Shown in pieces: positions 16,330 to 24,042 of a stretch of DNA of 46,708 bases. The stretch covers positions 1-46,708 of the forward strand of contig CAZWIA010000003.1 in assembly GCA_964633955.1 (NCBI GenBank). Reading direction: 5' to 3'. The DNA comes from JAQBQQ01 sp964633955 (GTDB taxonomy: Bacteria; Patescibacteriota; Gracilibacteria; Peribacterales; Peribacteraceae). The position numbers and the translations under genes are program-made. Every line of letters begins with the position of its first letter. Position 1 is the stretch's first letter. The notes below the pieces were generated by a model that worked only from the letters and a program-made list of their open reading frames with translations, was not told where the DNA came from and searched no databases.

Positions 16330-17778
16330 ATGCCCGCTGAACTTGAAGCGATCATCGGCCTGGAAGTGCACGTGCAGATGAACACGCGCACCAAGATGTT
16401 CTGCGCGTGCGATAACGACGCCTTTGGCAAGCCGCCCAACACCACCATCTGCCCGGTCTGCACGGGCCACCCGGGAACGCTCCCCGTGCCAAATGCGCAG
16501 GCGCTGGAGAAGGCGCTCCAGATGAGTCTGGCACTGGAATGCACGGTGGCCCAAGACCACCACTTTGACCGCAAGCACTACTTCTACCCGGATCTCCCCG
16601 CGGGCTTCCAGATCTCCCAGTATGACTTCCCGCTGGCCCAGCATGGGACGGTGGAGTATGACCTGCCGTCCGATGACGGGAGTACGGTCGCATCCCGCAC
16701 ATGCCGCATCCACCGTATCCACCTGGAGAACGACGCCGGGAAATTGTCCCACGCCGGCGGGAAGACACTGGTGGATTTCAACCGCGCCGGCACGCCGCTC
16801 ATGGAGATCGTGACGGAGCCGGATCTGCGGTCCGCGGATGAGGCCGTGGCGTTCGCGGAGGAGCTGCGGCGGATCGCGATCGCGGTGGACGCGAGCGACG
16901 GCGACATGTTCAAGGGCATGCTGCGGTTTGATGCCAGCATCTCCCTGCGGGTGAAGGGCACGGAAAAGCTCAATCCTCGATCCGAGATCAAGAACCTCAA
17001 CTCCTTCAAGGCCCTCAGGAACGCCCTGCTCTATGAGGAACGCCGGCTGCGCGACCAGTGGGCGGAGACGGGCGGCCCGCTCAAAGGCAACATCACCGTG
17101 GGCTGGAACGATGACGAGGGGAAGACCCGCCTGCTGCGCGACAAGGAGAACGCGGAGGACTACCGCTACTTCCCGGAGCCGGACATCCCGCCGCTGCACG
17201 TCTCCACGGAGGAGATCGATACCGCCAAGAAGAACCTGCCGGCACTCCCCCGCACGATGCGCCAGCAGTACGTGGAGATGGGCCTCACGCCGGCGGAAGC
17301 CACCATGCTGGTGGATGAGCCCCGGCTCCGCATGCGGTTTGATGCAGTGAGAGAACGGACCAAGGACGCCAAGAAAGCTTCAGGACTCGTTCTTACGCAG
17401 CTGGCTGGCCTCCTGAACGCGCACGGGAAATCCCTGGATGACGCGCCGTCGGTTGAGCACCTCCTCGCGCTCGTGGGCGCCATTGAGGATGGGACCATTT
17501 CAAATTCCGCCGGGAAGCAGGTGCTGGAGGACATGCTCCTGACCGGCAGGGAGCCTCACGCCATCATCCAGGAGAAGGGCCTCACGCAGATTTCCGATGA
17601 CGCGGCGCTGGAGGAGCTTATCCGGAAGGCGATTGATGCCAACGCCGACGCGGTGGAGAAGTTCAAGAGCGGCAAGCAGGCGGCGCTGGGAGCGGTGGTG
17701 GGCTGGATCATGAAGGAGTCCCGCGGCCAAGCTAACCCCCAGAAGGTGAATGAGCTGCTGGTGCGAGCGATTGGCTGA
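16330..17778 (+). CDS. gatB: Asp-tRNA(Asn)/Glu-tRNA(Gln) amidotransferase subunit B
   Basis: A 482-residue GatB, the kinase/tRNA-binding subunit of the transamidase that makes Gln-tRNA and Asn-tRNA. Signatures: EAIIGLEVHVQMNTRTKMFC, zinc-type cysteines near the N-terminus (CACDNDAFG...CPVCTGHPG), HKYFYPDLPAGFQISQYD-like segment, and LEEDAGK-like LENDAGKLSH. The C-terminal helical and YqeY-like tail (QAALGAVVGWIMKESRGQANPQKVNELL) binds tRNA. gatA and gatC are not in the window. The ATG is 23 bases after a TATCCT box, and there is no Shine-Dalgarno. Confidence 0.97.
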   Translation: MPAELEAIIGLEVHVQMNTRTKMFCACDNDAFGKPPNTTICPVCTGHPGTLPVPNAQALEKALQMSLALECTVAQDHHFDRKHYFYPDLPAGFQISQYDFPLAQHGTVEYDLPSDDGSTVASRTCRIHRIHLENDAGKLSHAGGKTLVDFNRAGTPLMEIVTEPDLRSADEAVAFAEELRRIAIAVDASDGDMFKGMLRFDASISLRVKGTEKLNPRSEIKNLNSFKALRNALLYEERRLRDQWAETGGPLKGNITVGWNDDEGKTRLLRDKENAEDYRYFPEPDIPPLHVSTEEIDTAKKNLPALPRTMRQQYVEMGLTPAEATMLVDEPRLRMRFDAVRERTKDAKKASGLVLTQLAGLLNAHGKSLDDAPSVEHLLALVGAIEDGTISNSAGKQVLEDMLLTGREPHAIIQEKGLTQISDDAALEELIRKAIDANADAVEKFKSGKQAALGAVVGWIMKESRGQANPQKVNELLVRAIG

Positions 17779-17789
17779 GCGAGCTCTGC

Positions 17790-17965
17790 AGGCCTTTAGG
17801 AGCGACCAAAGACGTAAAGAAGCCTTGATGGACTCCCAAGCTCCAGCCGTTAGGATGCGGCCCTCTCCTAGGAAGCGGGCCGCCCTGACGACGAGCGGGA
17901 AACGCGGGGACATCCGTCCTCTGGCCTGGAACGGAAGCCTGTCTCCCGTCGGGGCGGGCTTTTCC
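17790..17965 (+). ncRNA. candidate structured RNA or long 3' leader between gatB and efp
   Basis: Three hairpins lie in series: 17790-17825 (9 bp with a 2-base bulge), 17857-17883 (perfect 7-bp gcggccc/gggccgc), and the terminator at 17935-17961. The reading frames here look like noise. It could be a small RNA or simply the gatB 3' untranslated region. Confidence 0.25.
17935..17963 (+). terminator. rho-independent terminator after gatB
   Basis: An 11-bp stem including three G-T pairs (aagcctgtctc / ggggcgggctt), a 5-base loop, then tttt. Confidence 0.75.
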
Positions 17966-18035
17966 ACGCACGCGCTGACTCCGGACGAATCCAGAACTCT
18001 TCTGATGTCCCACGATCGCATCCCGCATGGGCGCG

Positions 18036-18599
18036 TCAGTCGTTCACCCGCGTCATGTACTCCCCCGTCTCCGTGTTCACCTTCACGCGGTCGCCCTCGC
18101 TGATGAAGAGCGGCACGTTCACGGTGAGGCCGCTCTCCAGTTTTGCGGGCTTGGAGCCGCCCTGGGCGGTATCCCCCTTCACGCCAGGGATGGTCTCCAC
18201 CACTTTCAGCGTCACCGTGGACGGCAGCTGGATGCCGATCGGATGGTCCTCGAACATCAGCGCGTCCACCTCCTGGCCGTCCACCAGGTAGTCCTTCACC
18301 TCCTCCAGCACGTCCGACTGCAGCTCGTACTGGTCGTAGGTCTGGAGATCCATGAAGGTGTAGCTGCTTCCGGAGCCGTAGAGGAACTGCACCTTGCGGT
18401 ACCCCACGTCCGCGGGCTCAATCTTCTCCGATCCCTGGAAGTTCCGGGATACGATAGCGCCGCTCTTCAGGTTCTTGAGCTTGGTCTGCATGTTGGCCTT
18501 ACTCTGGCTCTTGCGACCGAACTGGGAGGCGATAATGAGGTACGGCTCGCCGTCCAGGGTGATGGCGCGGCCAGGCTTCAAATCCGTAATCGTATACAT
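18036..18599 (-). CDS. efp: elongation factor P with atypical tip loop
   Basis: A 187-residue EF-P that relieves ribosome stalling at proline stretches. ATG 18599 (MYTITDLKPGRAITLDGEPYLII) gives the canonical three-domain length; the EF-P C-terminal signature region (LTVNVPLFISEGDRVKVNTETGEYMTRV) is intact. In a gapless alignment with the remembered E. coli sequence (ASEFVKPGKGQAF), the domain I tip reads ASQFGRKSQSKAN. The position modified in E. coli (Lys34) is therefore Gln32, with Lys two residues later. No epmA or epmB is in the window. It converges with gatB; an inverted 7-bp array lies upstream. Confidence 0.94.
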   Translation of the reverse strand: MYTITDLKPGRAITLDGEPYLIIASQFGRKSQSKANMQTKLKNLKSGAIVSRNFQGSEKIEPADVGYRKVQFLYGSGSSYTFMDLQTYDQYELQSDVLEEVKDYLVDGQEVDALMFEDHPIGIQLPSTVTLKVVETIPGVKGDTAQGGSKPAKLESGLTVNVPLFISEGDRVKVNTETGEYMTRVND

Positions 18600-18650
18600 A
18601 GCCCGGTCATTGTTCTGGGAACCAACGAAGCTGTCAATTCTGAAACCTGC

Positions 18651-18720
18651 GCAGGACATGAGACATGAGCTAAGGGACATGAGAGGATCTTCTCATATCT
18701 CAAGTCTCACATCTCAAAGC
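18651..18720. repeat. inverted 7-bp array (GACATGA / TCTCATA)
   Basis: Left arm has gacatga units, right arm has tctcata/tctcaag/tctcaca units; the two would pair. It lies between efp and the anti-sigma-like gene. Confidence 0.88.
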
Positions 18721-18723
18721 TCA

Positions 18724-20691
18724 TCAAAATACCCGCTCCACCGGCTGTTCAGGGTTGCAGTTGATCTTCTCCCCGGCGTTCCAGCGCAGGTAGACGCCGC
18801 GGAAGATACCGGCGTACGGCTGCGGGCCGTCCCGGATGATGCGGCCGGCAATGGCCTCCCGGTCCGGATGCGCGTTGCCGCTGGTCCCCCACAGGCGATG
18901 CAGGATAGCCACGGACTGGCTGCAGATGAGCGTCTGGCTATCCGGCCGGAACTTCTGCAGGAGCCCCAGCGCGTCCCCCACCACCATAGCTGGATCCTCC
19001 CGGGAGATGTCCGCTTTCGTGGGCACGCGCTCGCGCGCCGAACGAGCGCTGGAAGACGACGAGGCGACCGGGGCAGACGACGTGGCATCCGCCAGGACCG
19101 GGACTTCCGGCGCGTCAAACGCGGTGGCTGTCACGCTGAGGGAGGCGATCACATCCCGGAGGGCCGGCTCATCCGTACTGGCGGCAGCCAGGCGCGGCGC
19201 CAGCGCCTGCAGCTCTCCCTGCACATCCGCGATGCGGCCTTCCTCCACATCGTGCTTCACGGCCTGCATCCTGTCCGCCAGAAGCTCCTGCTGGAGGCGG
19301 GGAGCGTCCGTGGACGGCAGCTGGCTGGCTGCGGCCAGCACGGTCGTCTTGAGCGTATAGGACGTGTCCCCGGGGAGGGTGGCAGCCAGATCCGCCTTGG
19401 CGGAGGCGATCCCCTGCGCCACCAGCGCTTGGGAGGTCTCAGACTCGGTTGCAGCCGCCAGGATGGTCTGCTGGTACTCCATAAGGACGTCCGCCGCCGG
19501 GCTGCCCTGGGCGATGAGCGCGGCGGCCTCACTCAGCCGCGTGTCCGCGCGCTCAAGGAGCTTCTTGGTTCGCGCCTCCTCAGAGAACGCAAAGGCGCTG
19601 TCCACCGCCTCCGCCACCCGCTTGGCCGGATAGAGGAGGCTCCCCGGCAGGATGCCGGCCTGGGCCGCGCGCCGCTCCTGCTGCATCTGGGCGATCTCCC
19701 GGCGGTGCACCGCGTCCTGGGACAAGTTCCGCTTCACGTCCTCCCGGTCATACTCCCGCTCCGCAATGGTCCGCACGCCGCCCCGGCCGCTCATCCCCGG
19801 TCGGAATTCCTCCCCTGCCAGGAGCAAGTACCGCTCCCCCGCCCGCGCCACCGTGGCGTGGCGGTTCCACACCTGCACCGTCCCGGTGTCCGTCACGCGG
19901 ACGCTCCCCTCGCTCAAGCTCACCTCCGTATCGTTCACCCGCATGAGGATAGGCCGGGACTCCGGCACTACCCAGCCCTGCACCCACGCCGTGCCCCGGT
20001 GCAGCGTGAAGGTCACCGGGTACTGCGGGTCCGCCGGTCGGTCGGCCAGATCATGCAGCGCAATGGTGGTCTGCGGCTCCAGGCGGATGACCATGTCATC
20101 ATGGACGATCAAGCGGGCGGCGGCATTGCCGGTCCTGATGAACGCGCTCTGCCGCAGGACGATCTCCTGGTTTGGCACGGGCATCCACAATCCGTCCCCC
20201 GTGCCGAGCAGGGAGACCTCCCGCCCCTTGAGCACCACGCGGGACTCCGCCGTGGTGGATGGCAGCAGGAACACCGGGCTGCTGAGCGTGGTGAGGGCCA
20301 AGACCACTGCCACGGCCGCCGCCCATTTGACCCGGGCGTAGACATGGACGTGGCCTCCCCCGGCCCTCAGGCGGGACAGGACGCGCGCCCAGACGGTCTC
20401 CCGGACTCCCCGTGACGGGGAGAGGACGTCCCGGACGGCATTGAGCAGAGAGGAGACGGGCAACGGCCTGATGCGCGACCGCACCTGCCGCCATACCCGC
20501 TCCTGCGTGCCCGGAGCCGGCATCATGCCCGCGGCGGCTCTGGCCAGGGCGGGGTGGGACCCGATCCGCTGCTCCACGGCGCGCTTCACGCGCGCTTTCT
20601 GCGCCACGGACGGACGCACGCCTCTCCCCGCCTGCCTGAGCAGGCGCGCAGCGGCTTCCGTCTGGCGGTGGAAGGAGGGGAAGGGGAACAT
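18724..20691 (-). CDS. membrane-bound anti-sigma/FecR-like regulator with DUF5667 domain
   Basis: A 655-residue single-pass protein. Cytoplasmic residues 1-120 include an Arg-rich helical repeat region. The TM is VKWAAAVAVVLALTTLSSPVFLL (about 130-152). An extracellular FecR-like beta domain follows (VTFTLHRGTAWVQGWVVPESRPILMRVNDTEVSLSEGSVRV), then a DUF5667-type helical segment (LPGSLLYPAKRVAEAVDSAFAFSEEARTKKLLERADTRLSEAAAL), a long helical region, and a C-terminal domain ending CNPEQPVERVF. It starts 37 bases after the ECF sigma gene, so it is inferred to hold that sigma factor at the membrane and sense an external cue. Confidence 0.8.
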   Translation of the reverse strand: MFPFPSFHRQTEAAARLLRQAGRGVRPSVAQKARVKRAVEQRIGSHPALARAAAGMMPAPGTQERVWRQVRSRIRPLPVSSLLNAVRDVLSPSRGVRETVWARVLSRLRAGGGHVHVYARVKWAAAVAVVLALTTLSSPVFLLPSTTAESRVVLKGREVSLLGTGDGLWMPVPNQEIVLRQSAFIRTGNAAARLIVHDDMVIRLEPQTTIALHDLADRPADPQYPVTFTLHRGTAWVQGWVVPESRPILMRVNDTEVSLSEGSVRVTDTGTVQVWNRHATVARAGERYLLLAGEEFRPGMSGRGGVRTIAEREYDREDVKRNLSQDAVHRREIAQMQQERRAAQAGILPGSLLYPAKRVAEAVDSAFAFSEEARTKKLLERADTRLSEAAALIAQGSPAADVLMEYQQTILAAATESETSQALVAQGIASAKADLAATLPGDTSYTLKTTVLAAASQLPSTDAPRLQQELLADRMQAVKHDVEEGRIADVQGELQALAPRLAAASTDEPALRDVIASLSVTATAFDAPEVPVLADATSSAPVASSSSSARSARERVPTKADISREDPAMVVGDALGLLQKFRPDSQTLICSQSVAILHRLWGTSGNAHPDREAIAGRIIRDGPQPYAGIFRGVYLRWNAGEKINCNPEQPVERVF

Positions 20692-20728
20692 GGATTCCAG
20701 TGCAGGAAACGGGGAATGAGGCCGGCTG

Positions 20729-21313
20729 TTACGCGGGGAAAGGGCGTTCCGGCGCCACTTCCGGCGGCAGAAGCGCCTCCAGGCGCCGCAGAGCGCGGAA
20801 CTTGAGGATCCGTACCGCCCCCTCCGTGAGCCGCAGCACCCGGGCGATCTCGCTGTGCGGCAGCTCCGCCACATAGGCCAAGAGCAGGACCTCCCGGTAC
20901 CGCCGGGGCAGGGCTTCCACGGCGGATCGCACCTGCCGGAGCGTATCCCCGCTCCGCATCCGCGCATCCGCCCGGTTCCAGCGATCGGGGTCTTCCATGT
21001 CCTCCGGGATCTCCGCCACCGGCCGGTGAGCGCGGTAGGCGTCAATGATCGTGTGCCGCGCGATCCGGAAGAGCCACGCGCCAAAGGACACCTGCCCCAC
21101 CGCCCGGTACTGGTGCAGCTTCTCCCAGGTCTTCACAAAGACATCCGCCACAATGTCCTCCGCCACCTCCGGCGCCACCCGGAACGCGGTGTAGCGGTAG
21201 ATGGGCAGGAAGTAGTGGTCGTACACGCGGCCAAAGGCCTCCGTGTCTCCCGCCTGGCTCCGCCGAACGAGTGCCTGGATCTCCGCCTCCGAAAGCTGTG
21301 GCGTAGCCGCCAT
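20729..21313 (-). CDS. ECF-type RNA polymerase sigma factor paired with the downstream regulator
   Basis: A 194-residue sigma factor. Region 2: AFGRVYDHYFLPIYRYTAFRVAPEVAEDIVADVFVKTWEKL...FGAWLFRIARHTIIDAYRAHR. Region 4: LPRRYREVLLLAYVAELPHSEIARVLRLTEGAVRILKFRALRRL. A TATACT box eight bases upstream of the ATG (21322-21327 in reverse) supports the start. It is the first gene of a two-gene unit with the membrane-bound regulator. Its upstream neighbour is lost in the assembly gap. Confidence 0.93.
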   Translation of the reverse strand: MAATPQLSEAEIQALVRRSQAGDTEAFGRVYDHYFLPIYRYTAFRVAPEVAEDIVADVFVKTWEKLHQYRAVGQVSFGAWLFRIARHTIIDAYRAHRPVAEIPEDMEDPDRWNRADARMRSGDTLRQVRSAVEALPRRYREVLLLAYVAELPHSEIARVLRLTEGAVRILKFRALRRLEALLPPEVAPERPFPA

Positions 21314-21321
21314 GGGACCGG

Positions 21322-21327
21322 AGTATA
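21322..21327 (-). promoter_or_regulatory. -10 box, leaderless-type, ECF sigma gene
   Basis: TATACT on the minus strand, eight bases before the ATG at 21313. No Shine-Dalgarno. Confidence 0.6.
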
Positions 21328-21337
21328 CGCCGGGATG

Positions 21338-21437
21338 NNNNNNNNNNNNNNNNNNNNNNNNNNNNNNNNNNNNNNNNNNNNNNNNNNNNNNNNNNNNNNN
21401 NNNNNNNNNNNNNNNNNNNNNNNNNNNNNNNNNNNNN
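21338..21437. other. assembly gap (100 N)
   Basis: Exactly 100 N. It has removed all but the first codons of a phosphoglycerate mutase gene, so several hundred bases or more are missing. Confidence 0.99.
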
Positions 21438-21491
21438 GTTCTCCAGGTTCCACTGGGACTGGCCGTGACGGAGGAGGACGAGGGATGGCAT
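21438..21491 (-). CDS. gpmA: phosphoglycerate mutase, N-terminal fragment cut by gap
   Basis: Only 18 codons remain: MPSLVLLRHGQSQWNLEN. LLRHGQSxWN is the phospho-histidine signature of 2,3-bisphosphoglycerate-dependent phosphoglycerate mutase, and WNLEN is typical of GpmA rather than broader histidine phosphatases. The rest lies in the 100-N gap, so this is an assembly break and not a pseudogene. It would interconvert 3- and 2-phosphoglycerate in glycolysis. Confidence 0.75.
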
Positions 21492-21601
21492 GCGCGGGGA
21501 AGAGGAACGTGAGCCGGGCAAGTATTCAGGCATAAGGGATAAGGGGCAAGACCCCTACTCCCTCCCTTTCTGCCCATCTAGGCAAACCACCCGCAAACCG
21601 C

Positions 21602-21607
21602 TATAAT
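21602..21607 (+). promoter_or_regulatory. -10 box, leaderless-type, for 21618 gene
   Basis: Perfect TATAAT ending 10 bases before the ATG at 21618. No recognisable -35 hexamer is seen at 16-18 bases upstream. Confidence 0.65.
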
Positions 21608-21617
21608 AGTTCGATTC

Positions 21618-21950
21618 ATGGAGATCCCCGGTCTCAGCCGGCAGCGCTACGTCCAAGCGGTGGTGTGGACCATCCTGGTCTGCGGGGTGATCGTGTCCGT
21701 GGCCGCCACGCTGGCGCGCGCAACACTGAACCTGAGTGCCGCGGTCTTCAACGTGGAGAAACCGAACATCGCCGTGTACGTGCTGGACCGGAACATCGTG
21801 AAGTCCCAGCTCATCCGCGCCGGCAAGGTACGCATGGACTACCTAGCCACCATGCAGGACGGCAGCACGGAACTGATCGTGCTCCGGTATAGGAACAACC
21901 AATGGCAGATCGACTGGCGGGAAAAACTGCACGAGAGCGGTGAGCGATGA
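21618..21950 (+). CDS. small membrane-anchored protein of unknown function
   Basis: A 110-residue protein. After a short basic start there is one TM (residues 13-33, AVVWTILVCGVIVSVAATLAR), then a ~65-residue external domain (NIAVYVLDRNIVKSQLIRAGKVRMDYLATMQDGSTELIVLRYRNNQWQIDWREKL). The W-x-I-D-W tail resembles small lipoprotein or secretion-associated folds, but no family is recognised. A perfect TATAAT lies 10 bases before the ATG. Its stop lies at the start of a 7-bp array. Confidence 0.65.
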   Translation: MEIPGLSRQRYVQAVVWTILVCGVIVSVAATLARATLNLSAAVFNVEKPNIAVYVLDRNIVKSQLIRAGKVRMDYLATMQDGSTELIVLRYRNNQWQIDWREKLHESGER

Positions 21951-22063
21951 GTGGTCAGTGATCAGTGGGTAGTGGTCAGCGCCAAGTGCAAGCTCGTACT
22001 GATTGTACGATTGCTACACTACCTATCGCTGGCCACTGACCTCTGGCCTCTGACCACTAACCA
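21948..22063. repeat. inverted 7-bp array (GGTCAGT / ACTGACC), long loop
   Basis: Left arm 21950-21980, right arm 22028-22061, and a ~47-base loop between convergent genes. The right arm encodes the C-terminal residues of the WecG-type transferase. Confidence 0.87.
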
Positions 22064-22765
22064 GGGAAACACGACCGTCGCCCGCAGGATCCGCCTCCAC
22101 CTCCTGGGCTCCAGGACAAGCCGCCACAACCATTCCCATCCGAGTTTCCGTACGAACACCGGAGCCCGCTTCACCGTGCCGGCAATGAAATCCAACGTTC
22201 CGCCCACGCCGATTGCCACCCTCACGGAAGGCAGCTCATACAGGTGCCGGTCAATCCACAGGTCCTGCCCCGGCGCGCCGTAGGCGACCAGAAGGAGATG
22301 CGGCTTTGCGGCATTGATCCGATCGATGATCACGCGCGCATCTTCCTCCCGCGGCGACCCCGCATAGGCCCCGGCAATTACGAGCATGGGATTCCGCTTC
22401 TTCAGCTCAGCCGCTGCCTTCTCCGCCACCCCCTCCGCCGCGCCCAAGAGGAACACCGGATGGGCGGAACCGAGCCCGGCGCACAGCCGCGTCACCGCAT
22501 CCACGCCCGTGACGCGGGCGGGCAGGCGTTGGCCCGTCCGGCGTGCTGCCCAGACCACGCCCGTGCTGTCTGGCAGGTTCAATGCCGTCCGGTTCAGGAG
22601 CGCGCGGAACGCGGGATTTCTAGATGCCTCCACCAGCATCTCCGCGTTGGGCGTCATCACATGGCGCTGCGCGTTTGAGTCTAACAACTCGCGGATTCTG
22701 GCCACGGCGGATTCCTCCGTGAGGGGATCCAGGGGAACACCGAGGAGGAAGACACGGGTAGGCAT
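22019..22765 (-). CDS. WecG/TagA/CpsF-family glycosyltransferase
   Basis: A 248-residue GT26 enzyme that transfers a sugar (typically N-acetylmannosamine or a related acid) onto a polyprenyl-linked acceptor. Seen: RVFLLGVPLDPLT, HVMTPNAEMLVEASRNPAFRALLNRTALNLPDSTGVVWAAR (conserved Asn and Asp), VFLLGAAEGVAEKAAAELKKRNP, HLLLVAYGAPGQDLWIDRHL, and VAIGVGGTLDFIAGTVKRAPVFVRKLGWEWLWRLVLEPRRWRR. The C-terminus (RGQRSVASDR) is read out of the 7-bp array and is probably not conserved. Likely acts in the same surface-glycan pathway as the genes at 2577, 3770 and 44793. Confidence 0.92.
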   Translation of the reverse strand: MPTRVFLLGVPLDPLTEESAVARIRELLDSNAQRHVMTPNAEMLVEASRNPAFRALLNRTALNLPDSTGVVWAARRTGQRLPARVTGVDAVTRLCAGLGSAHPVFLLGAAEGVAEKAAAELKKRNPMLVIAGAYAGSPREEDARVIIDRINAAKPHLLLVAYGAPGQDLWIDRHLYELPSVRVAIGVGGTLDFIAGTVKRAPVFVRKLGWEWLWRLVLEPRRWRRILRATVVFPWLVVRGQRSVASDR

Positions 22766-22770
22766 GGAAC

Positions 22771-22869
22771 AGGGCTACGAGATTACGAAGTCAGAACGTT
22801 ACAAGGTTACAACGTTCCAAGCTCGTACATCCAACCTCGAAACTCGTAACCTTGTAACCTCGTAACCCT
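22771..22869. repeat. inverted array, 7-8-bp units (GTTACAAG / CGTAACCT)
   Basis: Left arm with gttacaag/gttacaac units (period 8), right arm with cgtaacct/tgtaacct units. It separates the divergent WecG-type and ATP-grasp genes. Confidence 0.87.
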
Positions 22870-22896
22870 GTGATGGAACTGGCATACTCCCTCCCC

Positions 22897-23916
22897 ATGG
22901 CCAGAATTCAAAAACGCCGTCCCCCGTTCCTCACCGCGCTGATTGCCAAGATCGCCAAGCGGATGGGCGCCCAGGTCATCCTGGAACCGGAGTTCGGCTA
23001 TGTGGGGCAGATCGTCTTCCAGAACGGCAACCGGACCTTCTTCCGCAACCGCGTCCTCAGCATCAACACCGCCAGCGCCATAGAGGTCTCCCGTGACAAG
23101 AACTACGCGTCATTCTTCCTCCGGCAGTTCGGCTACAACGTGCCAGAGGAGCAGACCTTCTTCTCCCCCCGCTGGAGTAAGCGCATCCAAAGCGACCGGG
23201 ATCTGGAAGCGGCGGCGGCGTTCGCAAAGCAGCTTGGCTACCCCGTGGTCATCAAGCCCAATACCTTCAGCCAGGGGGAACTGGTGACTGTTGCCCGGAA
23301 CGAACGGGAGCTGCGCGCAGCAGCCAGAGCGATCTTCGCCCGCACGGACATCCTCCTTGTGCAGGCGTACGTGAGCGGCCGGGACTACCGCGTGGTGGTC
23401 CTGGACGGCCGGGTGATCTCCGCCTATGAGCGGACGCCGCTGGAAGTCCTGGGGGATGGGAAATCGACCATGAAGAAGCTGGTCGCACGGCTGCAGAAGT
23501 CGTTTGAGGAGGACGGCCGCGACACGCGGATTGACCTGGAAGATTTCCGGATCCCCCTGGTCCTCAGGGCCCAGAAGCTCACGCTCCTGTCGGTTCCCAC
23601 ACAGGGCCGGCGCGTGAAGCTGCTAGATAACGCCAACCTCTCCACCGGCGGCACGTCCCGGGATCTCACCGATCGGATCCATCCGGACTACGCGCAGCTG
23701 GCCGCCAACGTCACGCGGGACATGGGCCTGCGGCTCTGCGGCGTGGATATCCTGGCATCCGATCTCACCAAGCCCCTGGATCCCGGTTACGTGATCCTGG
23801 AGATCAACGCTTCCCCCGGCCTGGACCACTACGCAGCCAGCGGCCGGAAGCAGAAAAAGATTGTGGAGGAACTGTATGCGGCGGTGCTGCGGGCGCTAGA
23901 GAAGGGCGTGGGTTGA
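22897..23916 (+). CDS. ATP-grasp ligase (RimK/cyanophycin-synthetase-like)
   Basis: A 339-residue ATP-grasp protein, predicted to ligate a carboxylate to an amine with ATP. Core motifs: YPVVIKPNTFSQGELVTV (ATP-binding lysine and small loop), VQAYVSGRDYRVVVLDGRVISAYER, and GVDILASDL...GYVILEINASPGLDHY (metal-binding Glu and Asn). It lacks the amino-acid-binding N-terminus of full cyanophycin synthetase and any Mur ligase domain. The substrate is unknown; peptide or amino-acid ligation is the family expectation. ATG 22897 is chosen because CATACT lies eight bases upstream (22883-22888). Confidence 0.85.
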   Translation: MARIQKRRPPFLTALIAKIAKRMGAQVILEPEFGYVGQIVFQNGNRTFFRNRVLSINTASAIEVSRDKNYASFFLRQFGYNVPEEQTFFSPRWSKRIQSDRDLEAAAAFAKQLGYPVVIKPNTFSQGELVTVARNERELRAAARAIFARTDILLVQAYVSGRDYRVVVLDGRVISAYERTPLEVLGDGKSTMKKLVARLQKSFEEDGRDTRIDLEDFRIPLVLRAQKLTLLSVPTQGRRVKLLDNANLSTGGTSRDLTDRIHPDYAQLAANVTRDMGLRLCGVDILASDLTKPLDPGYVILEINASPGLDHYAASGRKQKKIVEELYAAVLRALEKGVG

Positions 23917-24042
23917 TCGGGCACCGAACGAAGGTGCCGAAGAACATGAAGAGGCTGCTGTCAGCCTCGGTTTCTTCCCTGCCTGCCGGCAGGGGTTTCT
24001 TCCGATTCCTCGGAGTCCTTCACCTGTGTATTCTGCACCGGT

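Noticed and set aside
17750..18103. 117-residue ORF between gatB and efp
   Set aside because: Overlaps both genes in the wrong frames, ends in low-complexity Ser/Pro/Cys, and crosses a terminator.
18394..20415. 673-residue plus-strand ORF opposite the anti-sigma-like gene
   Set aside because: Arg/His/Gly-rich shadow of the minus-strand gene, no domain, typical for long antisense frames in GC-rich DNA.
20692..21084. Extension of the anti-sigma-like protein into the sigma gene
   Set aside because: Low-complexity Arg/Ser/Trp translation in the wrong frame of the sigma factor; the natural ATG is at 20691.
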